From: Phycomyces blakesleeanus NRRL 1555(-) | Taxonomy: Eukaryota > Mucoromycota > Mucoromycetes > Mucorales > Phycomycetaceae | DNA: 64,000 bases | Assembly (NCBI RefSeq): GCF_001638985.1 | Contig: NW_017265134.1 | Span: 2,013,732-2,077,731 of the forward strand | Direction of reading: 5' to 3' | Shown: positions 34,790-48,215 of the stretch, in pieces | How positions within the stretch are numbered: the first letter of the stretch is position 1 | Layout of the letters: the number at the start of each line of letters is the position of its first letter | The notes under the pieces: generated by a model | What the model was told of the DNA's origin: nothing | The model's input: the letters and a program-made list of their open reading frames with translations, nothing else | Database searches by the model: none | Position numbers and translations under genes: made by a program

Positions 34790-37700
34790 TTAAAATCTCC
34801 ACGATAAACTGTCGAGGCCTGGCCAAATTGGCCAACCCCACCTTACGCTCATTATTTATACGCCACCTACGCTCTCAGCATGTCGATATACTCGCCCTGC
34901 AAGAAACTCATGCTTCCTCTATGGATATACAGAACACATTCAATATGCAGTTTAGGACTACTTCCTCAGTTTGGTCCCAACATTGTGGTTTAGTGTGCCT
35001 AGCTCCTATGATTTCTATTGTCAACCCTTTAACCTCTGTCTGTGGCCGATGTATATCTGCTACAGTTGAGCATGCCAACAATAATTTTTCCCCTTTTCAG
35101 ATCTGTATGGTATATGCCCCAGCTACAGTTGGACAGCGGTATAAATTCCTATCTGCCCTGCTTGCTAACTCTTTATTATTGCCCACTCATCCTTCACGCT
35201 TCATCCTGCTGGGAGATTTTAATCACTCCTATCACACTCGTTCACCTCGGCCCCGACTTGCACCTCATACGTGGCTCCAATTCCTCTCTGACCACCTCTT
35301 TGACTGCGTCACTATGCCTGATTCTACCCCTATGCCTACCTTCCATCGCGGCACAACGTCCTCCACCTTGGACTATATATTCTCCTCTTCCGATATGTTT
35401 TCCCACCGCATTTCGTCTTCCGTGGATTATATTCATCCGCAATGGTCAGACCATTTCCTAGTTTCCGCATCTTTTCTCTTTGATTCAGGCACTGTCTTGG
35501 GGAAAGGCCTATGGCGTGCCAACCCACGTCTGTCCTACAACCAGCATTTCTGTCTCCAGCTTGACTCTCACATTCATTCCCTCGTCCACTCTCTACCAAC
35601 ATCTCTATCTGTTCAAGAACAGTGGGATAGTCTCAAAACCGATGTCATCCATTTTATCCGCTCTTATTGCCGTCGCCCTCGCCGCAACCTCACTACGATA
35701 GAAGCCCAGTTGCAGAGCAAGCGCGCGCACCTGATACAAAAGTACCGACTCAACCCCTCCATTAACTTCCAGCTTCCTTTTGTGGAACGACAGATTCAGG
35801 ACATACAACACGAAAAGGTAGAAACACAGGCATTGCGCGCTGGAAAACACTGGCGGGAACAGGGTGAGACCTCTGCCGGTTACTTGAAACGTACGATTGA
35901 AACACGACAAGTCCGTAAGTCGATCTCTGGCCTACGCCACCCCTTCACCAACGTCCTTTCGACACAGCCTTCTATCATGACCGATTCCGCGGCTGCATTT
36001 TATGAAGATTTGTATTTCCCCGATGACATTGAGCAAACCGCTGTAGACGACCTTCTACATAATCTTCCGACTCATATTGTTCTCTCTGACGCTCTTGTAA
36101 ACAAACTCACTTCCTCCTTTTCCATCGTAGACATACAAGAAGGTGCGCAGCGGTCTCCTTCCGCCAGCAGTCCCGGTCCTGACGGGATACCCTATGAAAT
36201 CCTTCGTCTTCTTTTTGACCATCCCGCGTGTGCTCATATCTTGGAAAAGCTTTACAATGACGCTCTCACCACTGGAGTTTTTCCTGCCTCTTGGCAATCT
36301 ACTTGTCTCTCCTTGCTACCGAAGAAATGAGACCTTACATCTTTGAAGAACTGGCGACCTATTGCCTTGATTAACACTGATGCAAAGGTCTTTACTCGAC
36401 TACTCAATGCCCGTATGATTCCTGCTGCCAGCTCAATTGTGTCTCAATATCAAACCGGGTTTGTGAGGGGAAGGTTCATTGCTGACAATGGCATGCTTGT
36501 CAAGACCATTATGGAACAGGCCCGGCTCACTCAATCCACCAGTATTGGCTTGCTCTTGGATCAAGAAAAGGCTTACGATCGTGTACACCCCTCGTACCTG
36601 CGACAAGTCCTGCGCCATTTCCGTTTCCCTTCCTCTCTCGTCGATTGTATTTGCAACCTATTCTTCTCTACTCGAATACGAGTCAATGTGAACGGTCATA
36701 TCTCCCGAGAACTTGTTCAGCACCGCGGTCTCCGACAGGGCGATCCTCTGTCCCCCGTTCTCTTCAATCTCGCCTTTGAGCCTCTTCTACGCCGCCTCCA
36801 ACATGACCCTGAATTTTCTGGGTTTCTCCCACCTATCTCGCCAATCCTTCCAGCCCCCCCTCCAGTCAAATGTCTTGCATATGCGGACGATGTCATTGTT
36901 TTCCTCTCCACACCCGAATGTTTCACACGCCTCCACACACATCTTGCCACTTACTCTCGGGCCTCCAATGCCAAGATCAACATGGCCAAGACGGAGGCCA
37001 TATCGCTTTCGGGACAACCACTTCCTCACTGGATCACGTTCCTACAGGCCCACCAAATAACATCCTGGCACGACCGTTCCTGTCCTGACTCCCTCCGCTA
37101 CCTTGGCTTCCCTCTTGTCAGTTCGATTGCCCAACGCGATGCCTTTTGTTTTTCATTGTTAACAACCATACAATCTTCCTGCGCCATACACCTCACTCGA
37201 TCCTTATCGATCCGGGGGCGTGCCACCGTTCTCAATACTCCCATTCTCTCCCGTCTCTGGCATGTCCTACGCGTGATCTCTGTTCCTGTGTCGTTTCTCG
37301 ATAAAGTGAAGTCGGTCATGGGTCAGTTCTTGCAGCACCGAATGTTTCCTCCCATTAAGCTGTCCACTCTTTGTCTCCCTCTTCGTTCTGGCGGCCTTGG
37401 AGTATTAGATCCTTCTATACAACAAGGTGCTCTTCATCTGCGTTGGTTACGTCCTCTCTGTCTCTCTCCTCACTCCACCTCTGGTTTAGTTCCTCCTTGG
37501 CTGTCCTTTCTCTTACGTTATCATACGTCTGGCACCGACCCCCGATTGACACTTCTCTTCCACGATCTTCGCCCCCCCGATCTGACTGGCCTTGCAGGTT
37601 GCTTCCGCAACATATTCTCTGCTATTGATAGGCTCCCGCACGACTTCTCCCTTGCCCCCAACATTGCTACGTGTTTGGCACTTCCCCTCCGCTCAGTATG

Positions 37701-38580
37701 CCTACCAGCCACAAGCACTACCTCCTTCCCTCCCTCCTGGCAACACCTCCGCGTTGAAGATGCCTTTCTTGTTGACCCTTCTTTCGACGTTCTCTGCCGT
37801 CGAGCGCCGGCTGATTTCCCACGCAACCCGCTCATATTGCGCAAGTTTTTCAAGAGAGTTGACTCTCGCGACACCTTGCTACAACATTTCCTTGTTCGCG
37901 CTTTCCTCCCTTCTCATATCCTTCAGCTCAATGACCCTTCCATTCCTTCCCGTTCAGGCTCATCAATCAATGCTAGCCCTTTTGTTTGCGGCCTTTTACC
38001 CGGAATACCGTGGTCCAAGCTGAAACCTCGTATGTATCGTTCTTTTTGTTCCTCTTCTGTTTCTCCTCCCCTGTCGTCTACACTGTCCAGCTCACAATGG
38101 CTAATCTTTTGGAACCTTCCTATACACCACCATGTCCGCAACATCTGGTACCGAGGTCTGCACCACAAATTGTCATCCCGCTCCCTGTTGCATCGCATAC
38201 TTCCTGGCCCCTTCCCCACCGACTCTTGCCCCATTTGTGAAGCCTCTACAGACACACCCGACCATTTCCTCTTCTCCTGCCCCCTCAAAATTGACGTTTG
38301 GTCTACATTCTGGCAAGATGTCTTTGGATCTCATCCTACTCTTCCTATACTCCATGATGCATTTTACAACCTGTCTTTCCCCTATACCCGCCCCTCTGAT
38401 ATTCACGCCGCCTCTCTCTTTAGCTGTGCCCTTCTGGCGATCTGGCGACATCATTGGTCCACGGTGTTCGACAATACACCTTTTGTATCTTCCACCGTCC
38501 TATCTACCGTTTCCCGCTTGGTTGCCATATTTAAGGCTGAAAAATCTCGTGATGACCTTGCCTGTTCTCTTGCTACTTAG
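34786..38580 (+). pseudogene. LINE ORF2 (endonuclease-reverse transcriptase), one premature stop
   Basis: Frame of 1,265 codons with a single internal TGA at 36328-36330. The N terminus is an APE-type endonuclease: INCRGL, LQETH, VYAPA, LLGDFNH, STLDYIF and SDHFLVS are in the expected order. The reverse transcriptase follows: SPGPDGIPYE, NWRPIALINTDAK, GFVRGR, DQEKAYDRV, GLRQGDPLSP, and the catalytic AYADDV near 36878, then LGFPL. A C-terminal CCHC (CPICEASTDTPDHFLFSC) is typical of the L1 group; no RNase H is visible. The stop falls between conserved LPKK and the segment leading to NWRPI, where related elements read a sense codon. The rest is open, so the lesion looks recent. Confidence 0.9.
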
Positions 38581-38759
38581 CTCTACCTTTAGTTTTCCTT
38601 CTTACATATACACCTCAAAAAAAATCAAAAACCCAAAAACAAATTTTGTGACGTGCGTCCTTTTGTTTAGCTAGTGATCCTCACAATAAAAACCTGAGCT
38701 CTAATTGCTCCCTACAAAAAAAAAAACTATCGGTAGCAGCCAATGAAGATATGAAAGAC

Positions 38760-39002
38760 CTATGTTGGAACCTCTTTAGCATGGGGTCGTAATGGTTTTC
38801 GCTCAATAAATGGCCTTGGTATAAAAGCGTCATCAGACAAAAGATCCATTGGCGCTATTCGTACCGATGGTATTGCATTTGAATTTATTTGCGAACGGCC
38901 TGTCCGTGCCGCTGAAGCTTCTTTGGCACCTGCTGATATTGTCACCAAGATCGATTTGAGAACTGCTACTATATTGGAGTTAGATTCTAGATCTGGTGCT
39001 GG
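38760..39002 (-). pseudogene. Exon-like open segment, possible gene fragment
   Basis: 81 codons including the stop, in phase 0, directly preceded on the minus strand by a good acceptor (TGCCTATTTTAG at 39003-39014). The peptide starts PAPDLESNSNIVAVLK and ends ERKPLRPHAKEVPT. I do not recognise it and found no convincing upstream exon. It lies 34 bp past the LINE tail, so it may be the last exon of a gene cut by insertions, or chance. Confidence 0.25.
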
Positions 39003-40520
39003 CTAAAATAGGCAAAGACATAGAAGACGTAAAACTTCCACGGGTGAGTATTACCAGCTTTTCGGATTCAAGTCTGCTACCATAAAAAGAGCCAAGCACG
39101 ACAGAGTTAATCATTATGTGCACCACCTGATTTGTAACACTCCATCAACAAAGATATGTAACTGGGACTAACTTAATGAGGTTTTACAATATATCTTTCG
39201 GAACTTTGAGACGATCAAAGGCTATTACTTTGATTGGCTTGAGAAAGTTCAAATACCATAGTTATAGTAACAAGAAAAAGACACTAGATGAACTGTATAA
39301 GCGACTGTTGGTCAGGCAAGTTGCCTTGCTGTAATTACATATTACATTATTTCATACCAACATTAGTGTTACTTTATGCGAAAACAATGGCCTCAACGAT
39401 TCAATGAAACTATGTCTTGTATAACAGCAAGACACTCTGTACTTAGGGGTGATATTCAACCTAAATAACTGACACTAAACTTCTTTTATCTCTTTGTAAT
39501 TCTATCTTTTTTATCTCAATCTTTGGACTAAATGCCAAGTTCTCTAGTCTACCCTCAGCTGTCGGCATAGATCTTTATATCTTTATTTTTATTACAATGC
39601 TACTCTCTTACTCTCAGGTACGCAATTTGCTTTCCTTTTTCTCCCACCTGTTTCCGAAACTGTTTCATAAAATGCTCGAGGGATGATACGTTCATATATT
39701 GACCCGCATAGTGCCATGGAAAGTGCACTGAAATTCGTTAATCGTCAGCACTCGCCCCTTTCCTTTATTACGAATGTAGTTTTAAAATTCCCCAAGCCGC
39801 ATGTCTACATTTCTATCATGAGCATAGAAGGTTGATTAATAATGTGTCACCATCACCAGCTTAAGCTGATCTACTGTCAGGCAATGATATACCTTGATCT
39901 CTTCATTTTTTTTTGCCTCTGAGCTCTAACATATAATCGGTATATGGCATCATTCTTGTTGCCCATACCTGACATTATTCCACAGCATGAAGCTCCCGTA
40001 TCAAGGTGCTCATACCTAAAGAGAGAGAAAAGCATGGATAATATACACAAAATACAATCAAGTTTATCTAATCGAATGAATAAAGCACTTATTTTCAGTG
40101 ATATATCAGAATCCTTTGATATAGTGAAAATAAGAGCGAGTATTAGAGATGTCACAAATGTTAGATACGGGTAAAAGATTACACAATTTCCCACTTTTTA
40201 AAGCAGAAAAAAAAAGGCATGTAGGATGACAGGCTGTTGATGGCAAAGAATGACTCAGAGATCCAAATTGCCGGGTTTATTCGACTATATGTCTTTACAG
40301 TTCATAATTGGTGTACTCTTCTTTTTTTTATAGATTTTGTTTATGGCTCATAATGACACTTAATTATTATTATTATTATTTAATAATTCCGACTGTTTGC
40401 TCGTAGAACTTGGCTTGATTAAATTGTTTAATAAACTCTTTAGAGCTTTTTTTTTGATTTTTGTGAGCGTGTATTTTTATTATTGCTATCACTATTGCCT
40501 ATCATACAATTTATTAAACC
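39003..40520. other. Intergenic, no supported gene
   Basis: 1.5 kb without a supportable gene. A TTA run at about 40364-40381 lies in the HIS5 5' flank. A minus-strand open frame near 39877-40194 has no clear ATG context or motif. Confidence 0.5.
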
Positions 40521-41821
40521 ATGCCCTTTAATATCGAAAAGGTCATTCGTCCTAATATTCTTGCCCTTGCGCCATATCGATGTGCCCGCGACGACTACAG
40601 CAAAGGGGTTCTTTTGGATGCCAACGAAAATGCGTTTGGCTCTGCTTTGCCAATTAAGTACAAGGAGGAGCTCAATAGATACCCTGACCCTTACCACCCC
40701 AAAATCAAAGAACGTATTGTCAAGTTGAGGAATGTGTCTTTGATTCGTCAGGTCTTCCTTGGAGTAGGGTCTGACGAGGTCATTGATTTGCTGATCCGTG
40801 TGACATGCACACCAGGAAAGGATAAGATTCTCACTACACCTCCAACCTATGGAATGTATTCTGTTTCTGCTCAAGTAAATGATGTTGGCGTTGTCCACTC
40901 TAATCTTAATATCGAGAATGGATTATATCAACTACGCTTGGACGATGTGAGTCATGAACCTTTTGTGTACACCATCATATAATATATGTATATATATTGA
41001 ATCATTATCGTTACCATTATTTCTCTCTCTCTCTCTTTAGATAACAGCTAGCCTAAAAAACAACCCAGAAATTAAGGTTGTATTCTTGTGTTCTCCTGGT
41101 AACCCAACTGGCACTGCTTTATCTCATGATAGCATTCGAGAGATACTCAAGTCTGGGTACGAAGGCATTGTAGTAGTCGATGAGGCATACGTTGACTTTG
41201 TAGACCATGAGAACGGCACTGTTTCTTCTTGGATAGATACATATCCAAATCTAGTTGTTATCCAAACCCTTTCAAAGAGTTTTGGTTTAGCAGGTATCAG
41301 GTACAATAAAAAAGAGAGAGAGTCTGTAGATATCTAGAAAACAAGACTTCTAACCGCCCAGCCCCCACAGACTAGGAATAGCGCTGGGTAACCCGGACTT
41401 GATCCAGATTCTCAATAATACAAAGGCACCTTATAATATCGGTACTCCGGCGGCTTCAATTGCTTACGAAGCTTTATCTGATGTTGGTCTAGCTACCATG
41501 AATACACACCGATCATACCTTATCCGGCAACGTAGCATGTTGGTCCAAAGGCTTTTGGCCTTTCCTCTTCAGGGACTTGGTAGGATTCTTGGTGCAAACG
41601 ATGCAAACTTTATCCTGGTTGAAATTCTTGACAAGAATAACAAGCCGTGTAATGTACGGGCTGGAAAGGTGTACAGTCGCCTGGCCGATTGTCTTGGAGT
41701 TGTGATTCGTCTAAGGTGTAAGGAGTATGGGTGCTTTGGATGTGTTCGTATCACTGTTGGTACTGAACAAGACAATGAGTACTTGCTAGACCAATTAGAA
41801 ATTGCATTGAAATCAGTTTAA
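40521..41821 (+). CDS. HIS5: Histidinol-phosphate aminotransferase
   Basis: Exons 40521..40946, 41041..41300 and 41371..41821 give 378 residues. Introns are 94 and 70 bp; the junction Arg codon (AG|A) restores the motif FGLAGIRLG. It is a class II, PLP-dependent aminotransferase that converts imidazole-acetol phosphate and glutamate to histidinol phosphate, the seventh step of histidine synthesis, in the cytosol. Visible features are the N-terminal YxxxRDDYS and LLDANENAFG segments, CSPGNPTGT, DEAY (Asp189 binds the PLP pyridine nitrogen), and TLSKSFGLAG with Schiff-base Lys221. A C-terminal VIRLRC ... VRITVG region carries the substrate-binding Arg. Length is normal. No Gcn4-like site was confirmed upstream. 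Confidence 0.95.
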
Positions 41822-43812
41822 TATACCATATTTTATGTGGGGTTTCTGCTAAAAAAAATAAGAGTTTAGATTTGCTCGACTCTAATGAAATTATAGACAC
41901 ACCAGAATTAAAATATAGCACATATATATAATTTGTGATATATTTTGATAGTATGTTCATTGTGGTAATTTGAAAATCTCAATTGTCTATATGAGGGTGG
42001 GATGATAAAATCAAGAGTGAAAAGAGAAAGTAAAAGAGACGGTATATTCCGTGTATGCGTTTATTGCTGTTTAGTAACTTGGGTATAGATTTTCTTCTTA
42101 ACAGTTGAAGAATATTCTTTTTGTATGTATTGAGCTGCATGCACCAAGACATATGAATATACAAACATATAGGTTTAGTTCAAATTTTGCAGACAGTTTC
42201 TTTTTTTCTTCTTCTTTATACCAATAAATGACCTTGAAACAAATCAAAGGCTTATTTCTATTATTGTTACTATTATAGCTGTATAATAATACTAATAAAT
42301 ACAGACGTACCTGAGTCAATCACCTTGTGTGTGTGTATTTTAGAGATTTTTATCTTCCCTTTGAGTTTTGACCGATATTATTGTTCGATTAATAGGAAAA
42401 CTTATCCGGATATATGATTAAAATCAGACTCAAGCCAGATCAGTGAAGCCCCCAATTATAATAGTATTGTGTTATTTTAGAAAAGAGAAAAAAAAATTAT
42501 CGATTCAGTAACACCAAGGACAAAAGGAAAAAAAAAGTGCTATTTTGTATGCTAATTCCGTTGGGTATCCCATTCCAAACAAAAACAAAAGACAAACCTT
42601 GATGAGGTTGATGAACACCTGTAAACCATTGACTAATATGAACGACTATCAGTTGACTTTTTTTTATAATATTAATTAGTTTAGTATACCCACCCACACA
42701 CACACACCTATACACCTATACTCACTTTGTCTTTAATTCTCTTGTTAAATATCAAGAATCTATACATGTAATTCTTTGGTGTGCTTGGTTTTGTCTTTGT
42801 ACCTCTTGTGAATTCTATTTTGAAGCTGTATAAAATGTAAGTAAAAGAAAGTACAATGAAGATGTCCAAAATTATGGCTCATGTAACTCCAATCAAAGAA
42901 TAGAATAGAATAGAATAAGAAAATGACAGATTAAAAAAGAAACATTTTATTTTTATAACAAAATATATATATATCTGAGTTGGGCATTCTACAAACGCCA
43001 GAGTTTCACAAAATGTAGACAAATAAGAAATCATCGAGGCAAACAACGATATTTCTTATTTATTTTACAGTGAAAATTTTCCCTTTTGTCAAAATCAGTT
43101 GTACAGTGGTATAAACAGCGCCTAGTCGACATTGATAATTTACAAGGCTTAAAATGTAGTTTAAAGAAACAAAAAAAAAGCCAGAGACAAAGACAAGAAT
43201 TCAGGTCCCTTATTGACACAATACAAAGCTGTAATACAAATCAGGTCAATTCATTGATAAAAATGGATATATGAATGTCTTGTGTCAAGGCATGCAGCTG
43301 TATGTAGAGTATGACGTATGAATATATTTTTTTTTAAAAAAAAAGACCAATTCTCTTCTTCTAGTGTATTACATTATTGTAATGTAAAGAACAAGAAGTG
43401 TGTCAAGAACTATATATTAATGGTATTTAATTTATATATATTTATATTTAAATCAAATCAAATCAAGTAAAAGCTTATACTTAAAAAAAAACCTCTCTTT
43501 TGCCTTTATTTTTATTTCCTTGGTTACATAAACTATTTGTTAATGTTTTCTCTACGTCATCTCACTCTGCATCGTAACACATACTTTCGATCAGAGCACG
43601 ATTGTAGCCTTGGAAGGAAAGGACTGGACGGTGTCTGTAGATGATAAATTCTTAATTGCTACACATATTATATATATATTTCTTATTAAACAGCTTCCCC
43701 CCTTTTTTTTTCTTGTCTTTTGGTCCTTTCCATTCCTTTATTCCTTATTCTTTATTTTTTTTATATTCAACTAGCACTACATTCAAACGCATACCAATTC
43801 ATCATACAAAAC
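41822..43812. other. Intergenic, no supported gene
   Basis: About 2 kb of AT-rich DNA with a T9A9 palindrome at 43327-43344, a GAATA run near 42899 and an ATTTAAATC-rich patch near 43445. The last 130 bp before 43813 are pyrimidine-rich, probably the RhoGAP leader. Confidence 0.6.
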
Positions 43813-46193
43813 ATGTCTCACGTTGATAAATCTTTTAAAAACTGGCTCAAGAAAGTAACCCTTCCAACTCGGAAAATAGTCACCTCTACAACCCCAAATA
43901 CTGGTAGAGGTAAGACGATAAACGAATAACTGGTTCATAAAAGTCCTGTCTGACTTTATTGGTATTATTGTTTATTAAACATGTACAATATTTTTCTGTT
44001 ACAGTATTTAGTGTTCATCTTGAAGTATCCATTCGATATGCCCAATCAACCATTAGCTATCATGACACAGCACGTTCGGACCAACCCCAACTTGGTGCAA
44101 TTCCTATAATAGTAGCCAGATGTGGTGCATTTCTGAAACAAAATGGTAACATATATAAAATAGTCGTACCATTCATCAATCAATCAATCAATCAATTAAT
44201 TAATCAATTGATTGTTTATTATATCATTTCTAATAATCCTCAAGCCCTTTCTACTGTGGGTATCTTTAGACTCTCGGGAAGCTCTAGGCGAATACAAGTT
44301 CTTCAAGACATTTTCGATAAATCAAGCACCTCTTATGGTGTCCACATTGACTGGCATGGATTTACAGTACACGATGTTGCAACACTCCTCAGAAGATACC
44401 TCAACCATTTACCCAACCCAGTCATTACACACGAATTTTATCAGCCATTTTGTGATATAATGCGTAAGTAGACATATCAATAGAAAGAAAAGAAAAAAAA
44501 AAGAAAATAATACTTACAGGCACCATTACAACTTATCAAAAACAAACAAACAAATAAACTGGTCTCTATAGACAATCGAACTTACACAACAACCAATCAA
44601 CGAATCATCGCATTTCGATCTCTGATCCATAAATTGCCTCTGGCTCACCAACACCTCTTGCTCTATCTACTCGACATGCTCAATGTCTTTGCACAGAACT
44701 CATGTGTCAACCGAATGGACGCTTCTAATCTTGCGGCCATGTTTTGCCCTGCTATTCTTAGTCACCCGTCTCAAAATACACCAATCAGCTACGTTGTTTC
44801 CCAAAGAGTAATCGAGTTCTTAATCGAGTTCCACTCGTTGTTTGGTATGCAAACCATCTCACGTCGTAAATCATCTCGGTCCCGCCAATCGTCATCATCG
44901 GCCTTTGGGCGCATAATAACCGTATCAAACGGCAAATGTCCATCAAATACGGTACCTGCTCTTCGGAGACGTCGTCCTGCCACTCTCGAAATCAACTTGA
45001 TCCGAACTCCAATGTACTCGCCCGAAAGTCTTGGAGACGACCAATTTAATATTGGAACAAATATACCCACACGCGACACAAAAGAGCAAGAAGAAGAAGA
45101 AGAAGAAGAGAGAGGAGGGTTGATAACTCCAAGAGTTAGTGGAGACTATGATAGGGGTAATAGTCACGTCAGAGATGATGAAAATGGTCAAAAGAAGACT
45201 GTGTATAAATTGCATGATGCACCGGTTACTATACTACCGTCATCTACAGAAACCAAACCCACAAGACCAGTTTCATTAAACAGAGAGACTATTCAATTGT
45301 GCGATGCGATTGGCAGTGGGATGAGTGAGTAACAAAAAAAGTAATTACAATATCACGCATTGGATTTGCCTCCTTAATTAACAATATGTATATATGGCTT
45401 TCAAGGCAACATTGACACAAAACTACCCGATCCAAAGTATAAAAACGGCCTCACTATTGATACAAATCTCAAAGGTACAATTTTTTTTTCAATTCTTACT
45501 ATTATTGTATTGAGTCTCTTTCTCAATAACAAAGAAACAAGCAATTTTGAAATCCTGGCATTAACAAATACAAATACGAAAATTGTATTTGATCCCTCAG
45601 ACAAAGTGCTGAGTCAAAGTACGACTAGTGTAGGCACAGATACAGTGGTTGAAACGTCAATAGGAAGCTCTACAGATCTATCGCTTGATGTATTGACGGA
45701 CGAGATATCGATTGAAGATACCGACAGTATACTAGAAATGTCTCTAAAAGAGAACCTAGCGCGAGAGGAACAGCTGATGCAAGACGAGGAGGTGATGTTC
45801 CAGTGGCGAGATTTGTTGACTCGCTCCTGGAAGACAGATGAAAGTACTCCCAAGATTCCCCTGACTACCTCCTCATCGGTTTGTTCCAAGCGAACAGACT
45901 ATTTTGGCCACGCGTCATTACCAGACGATGATAGATCTGGGTCTCATACCTCGACTCCAAGCAGGTTTCTTGAAGAAGAAGAAGAAGATGATGATGATGA
46001 TGACGATGACGATGATGATGAAGAGGAAGAGGAAGAAGAGGGAAATCTTGAGAATAAATCTGAAATGAAACATACTGCAAAGCAATTTTCTTGTGAAGCT
46101 ACCTGGAATACAGACACACAACAGAATCAACCACATTTTCAACGTATTTGTCAAGAGGCATTGTTACCCATGAATATTAAAGGCCAAAGGTGA
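43813..46193 (+). CDS. Rho GTPase-activating protein with acidic C-terminal tail
   Basis: Six exons: 43813..43909, 44005..44145, 44245..44463, 44572..45324, 45406..45474, 45535..46193. Phases agree, giving 645 residues. The RhoGAP domain spans about 34-240: FSVHLEVSIRYA, PIIVARCGAFL, GIFRLSGS with arginine finger Arg88, LLRRYLNHLPNPV, and NRMDASNLAAMFCPAIL with the conserved Asn. It stimulates GTP hydrolysis by Rho-family GTPases such as Cdc42 or Rho1 at the cell cortex. The rest is low-complexity: an SRRKSSRSRQSSSS patch suited to phosphorylation, a poly-Glu run near 350, and a long Glu-Asp-Glu tract near 565-590. No membrane-binding (BAR, PH, C2) domain is visible. Intron 2 contains CAAT tetramers (44172-44213). 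Confidence 0.92.
44172..44213. repeat. (CAAT)n/(TAAT) tetranucleotide run in RhoGAP intron 2
   Basis: Head-to-tail CAAT units that drift into TTAA/TTGA and form a partial palindrome, wholly within intron 44146..44244. Confidence 0.8.
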
Positions 46194-48215
46194 TGACTTG
46201 TGTGGACTCTCAGAAGAGTGGCCGATGTTAGTTAGCCCTTAACTTTAGGGTGGCTTTAAAGTATTCAGGTTTACTAGACCATAAAATTGTATATATAAAA
46301 AAAAGGAAAGGTTGTACTTTTACTACACAAATAGTTTAGGTTTGTTAAATGGGTAAAACAGGTGTGTTACTTGGCATATTATTTTCATGTGCAAAAATGC
46401 GGCCTCCTTATGCCTAGTCCCTGCTGTATCTACTATGTACATTATAGTTTCCTTTATTATTTCTATTTTATTATTAATACTTGTATAATAGTAATAGTAA
46501 TAGTAATAAAAAGATGCTTGTTGTATATGCTTTAAAGAGATATAAATATATATCTTGGGTTTGTTGAATGATTACCGGGTAGTTCTGTAGGACAATGTGT
46601 GAACATCGGTTGTATTGCCCTGTCGATCATCTTTCGATAATCTAATTGGATACCAACAGAATGTTTAATCAAACACATATATATTTATAAAAAAATAGGA
46701 CGCTTGATACAAATCCGTAAAATGAGATTGGTACTCTATTCCTGGCTACTCTATTATGTGCTATGGCTCTGCATGACTCTGTTTCATAACAATGGTTGTC
46801 ATTGCGCACCGGTATTATTGTATTCTTAGACAGGCTATCAATAGATACCCTCTTTTATATATATATATATACTAGAAGCTAAACACCCCTTTTCTTTGTT
46901 GTATTTGACCACAATATATATATATATATATTATTATTATTGCTGCTAACCATTTCATGCAATTCTTTTATATATAGATTATTGTTATTATTATATTGGT
47001 TAGTTCTAGACTTCCAAAGCCAAATAAGATCTACGAATTGAAATGTAAACTTACGAGTCTAAGGACAGACCACCAAATCTCAAGAAACACAATCGAGACT
47101 CTTTGTTGCGAATTCTTAGGTTCAATCTACGGGTTTTGTGCTCGACAGTAACGTCCATTTCTCTTCAATTGGGCGTTTCTCTATGCAGACTAATAGCAAA
47201 AAGAAAAACCAAAGAGCCCTTTATATTACACTAATTTGGAATAGATACCTACCTACCTACCTACCTACCTATATACATACATACATATATGTATAAGTAT
47301 AAATACTTCTTTTTATATCTATCTATAAATCTATGTAATTTTATCTATGTATATTTGAATTTCATGTGTCGATCTGGATCATCCTGGCCCGTCTAAAAAT
47401 AAACAATGAAATAATTTGCGATATACAGCTAAACATTCGATAAATACGGTCAAAGTTTTTCTATTATTATTATTATTAATATTATTATTATTATTATAGT
47501 GCATGTATGCCTGTGCAAGCGCAGAGATCTTCCATTTCAACCACTCCAGTTTGTAACAGTTCAAACACAGGTTTGTAAAAAATAAATAAACAATCGTCCA
47601 CTTTAAGAAGCAGGTCTTACACTTTCAAGGCCTTTGGTTCATGATTTGCTTCTTAACTGCACTTGGCATTTACGGTGCACAAGCAGCACGGCCATGTAAA
47701 GCAATTCAAAAGGGATATGTCTCTAACGTCTATCTACTTATCTATTTATCTATTCTGTACTAACAAGGCTTTAGCGAATAAAGATACTCTTAATAAGATG
47801 ACCCGCTTTATTGTTATACACACATACACATATACATACACATACACATACAAATTTCTTATAAGCCATGTCATTACACTTCCTGATCCCTTGTTTTTTC
47901 TTTCTATGAACCTCTCTTTTCTTAACCCCTTGGCCTCCTGCAGACAAGTCTTTAGAAAGAAAGAAAAGAAGAAATAAATAAATAAATAAAAACAAATCCC
48001 TACTATGGTAAACTAACTTCAGTGCCATTATATGCTATTCCTATCTGCGTGTCTGTATTTTGAAACTACCACTATTAATATTATTACTAGTACTAGTATT
48101 TGCCGCCTATCTTTATTCGATCAAAAAAAAAAAGAAAACAGGTTCTCGCAGCCTCCTTTTGCTTCCAATGTAAGATCCGAATCTGCCTCCCTCTGCAACT
48201 AGAAGACACTGTAGA
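46194..48215. other. Intergenic, microsatellite-rich, no supported gene
   Basis: About 2 kb. Contains (TA)n tracts near 46857-46870 and 46915-46931, an ACCT tetranucleotide run followed by ACAT at about 47250-47290, a TTA run at about 47463-47496, and CATACA repeats near 47820-47850. I see no gene. Confidence 0.6.

Larger units (their letters stand above)
33470..38726 (+). mobile_element. L1-type LINE retrotransposon, nearly full length
   Basis: It contains ORF1 (33470-34789), ORF2 (34786-38580), a ~135-bp 3' region and an A11 tail at 38716-38726. The true 5' end is not fixed: it lies between the RING start at 33328 and ORF1 at 33470. No convincing target-site duplication was found by eye. 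The element is clearly richer in G+C than the surrounding fungal DNA and has no introns. ORF2 is interrupted by one stop codon, so this copy is probably inactive. Its presence next to the A tail and the open ORF1 suggest fairly recent insertion. Confidence 0.92.

Noticed and set aside
39877..40194. 105-residue minus-strand hydrophobic frame
   Set aside because: No ATG at the listed start and no supporting motif or splice structure.
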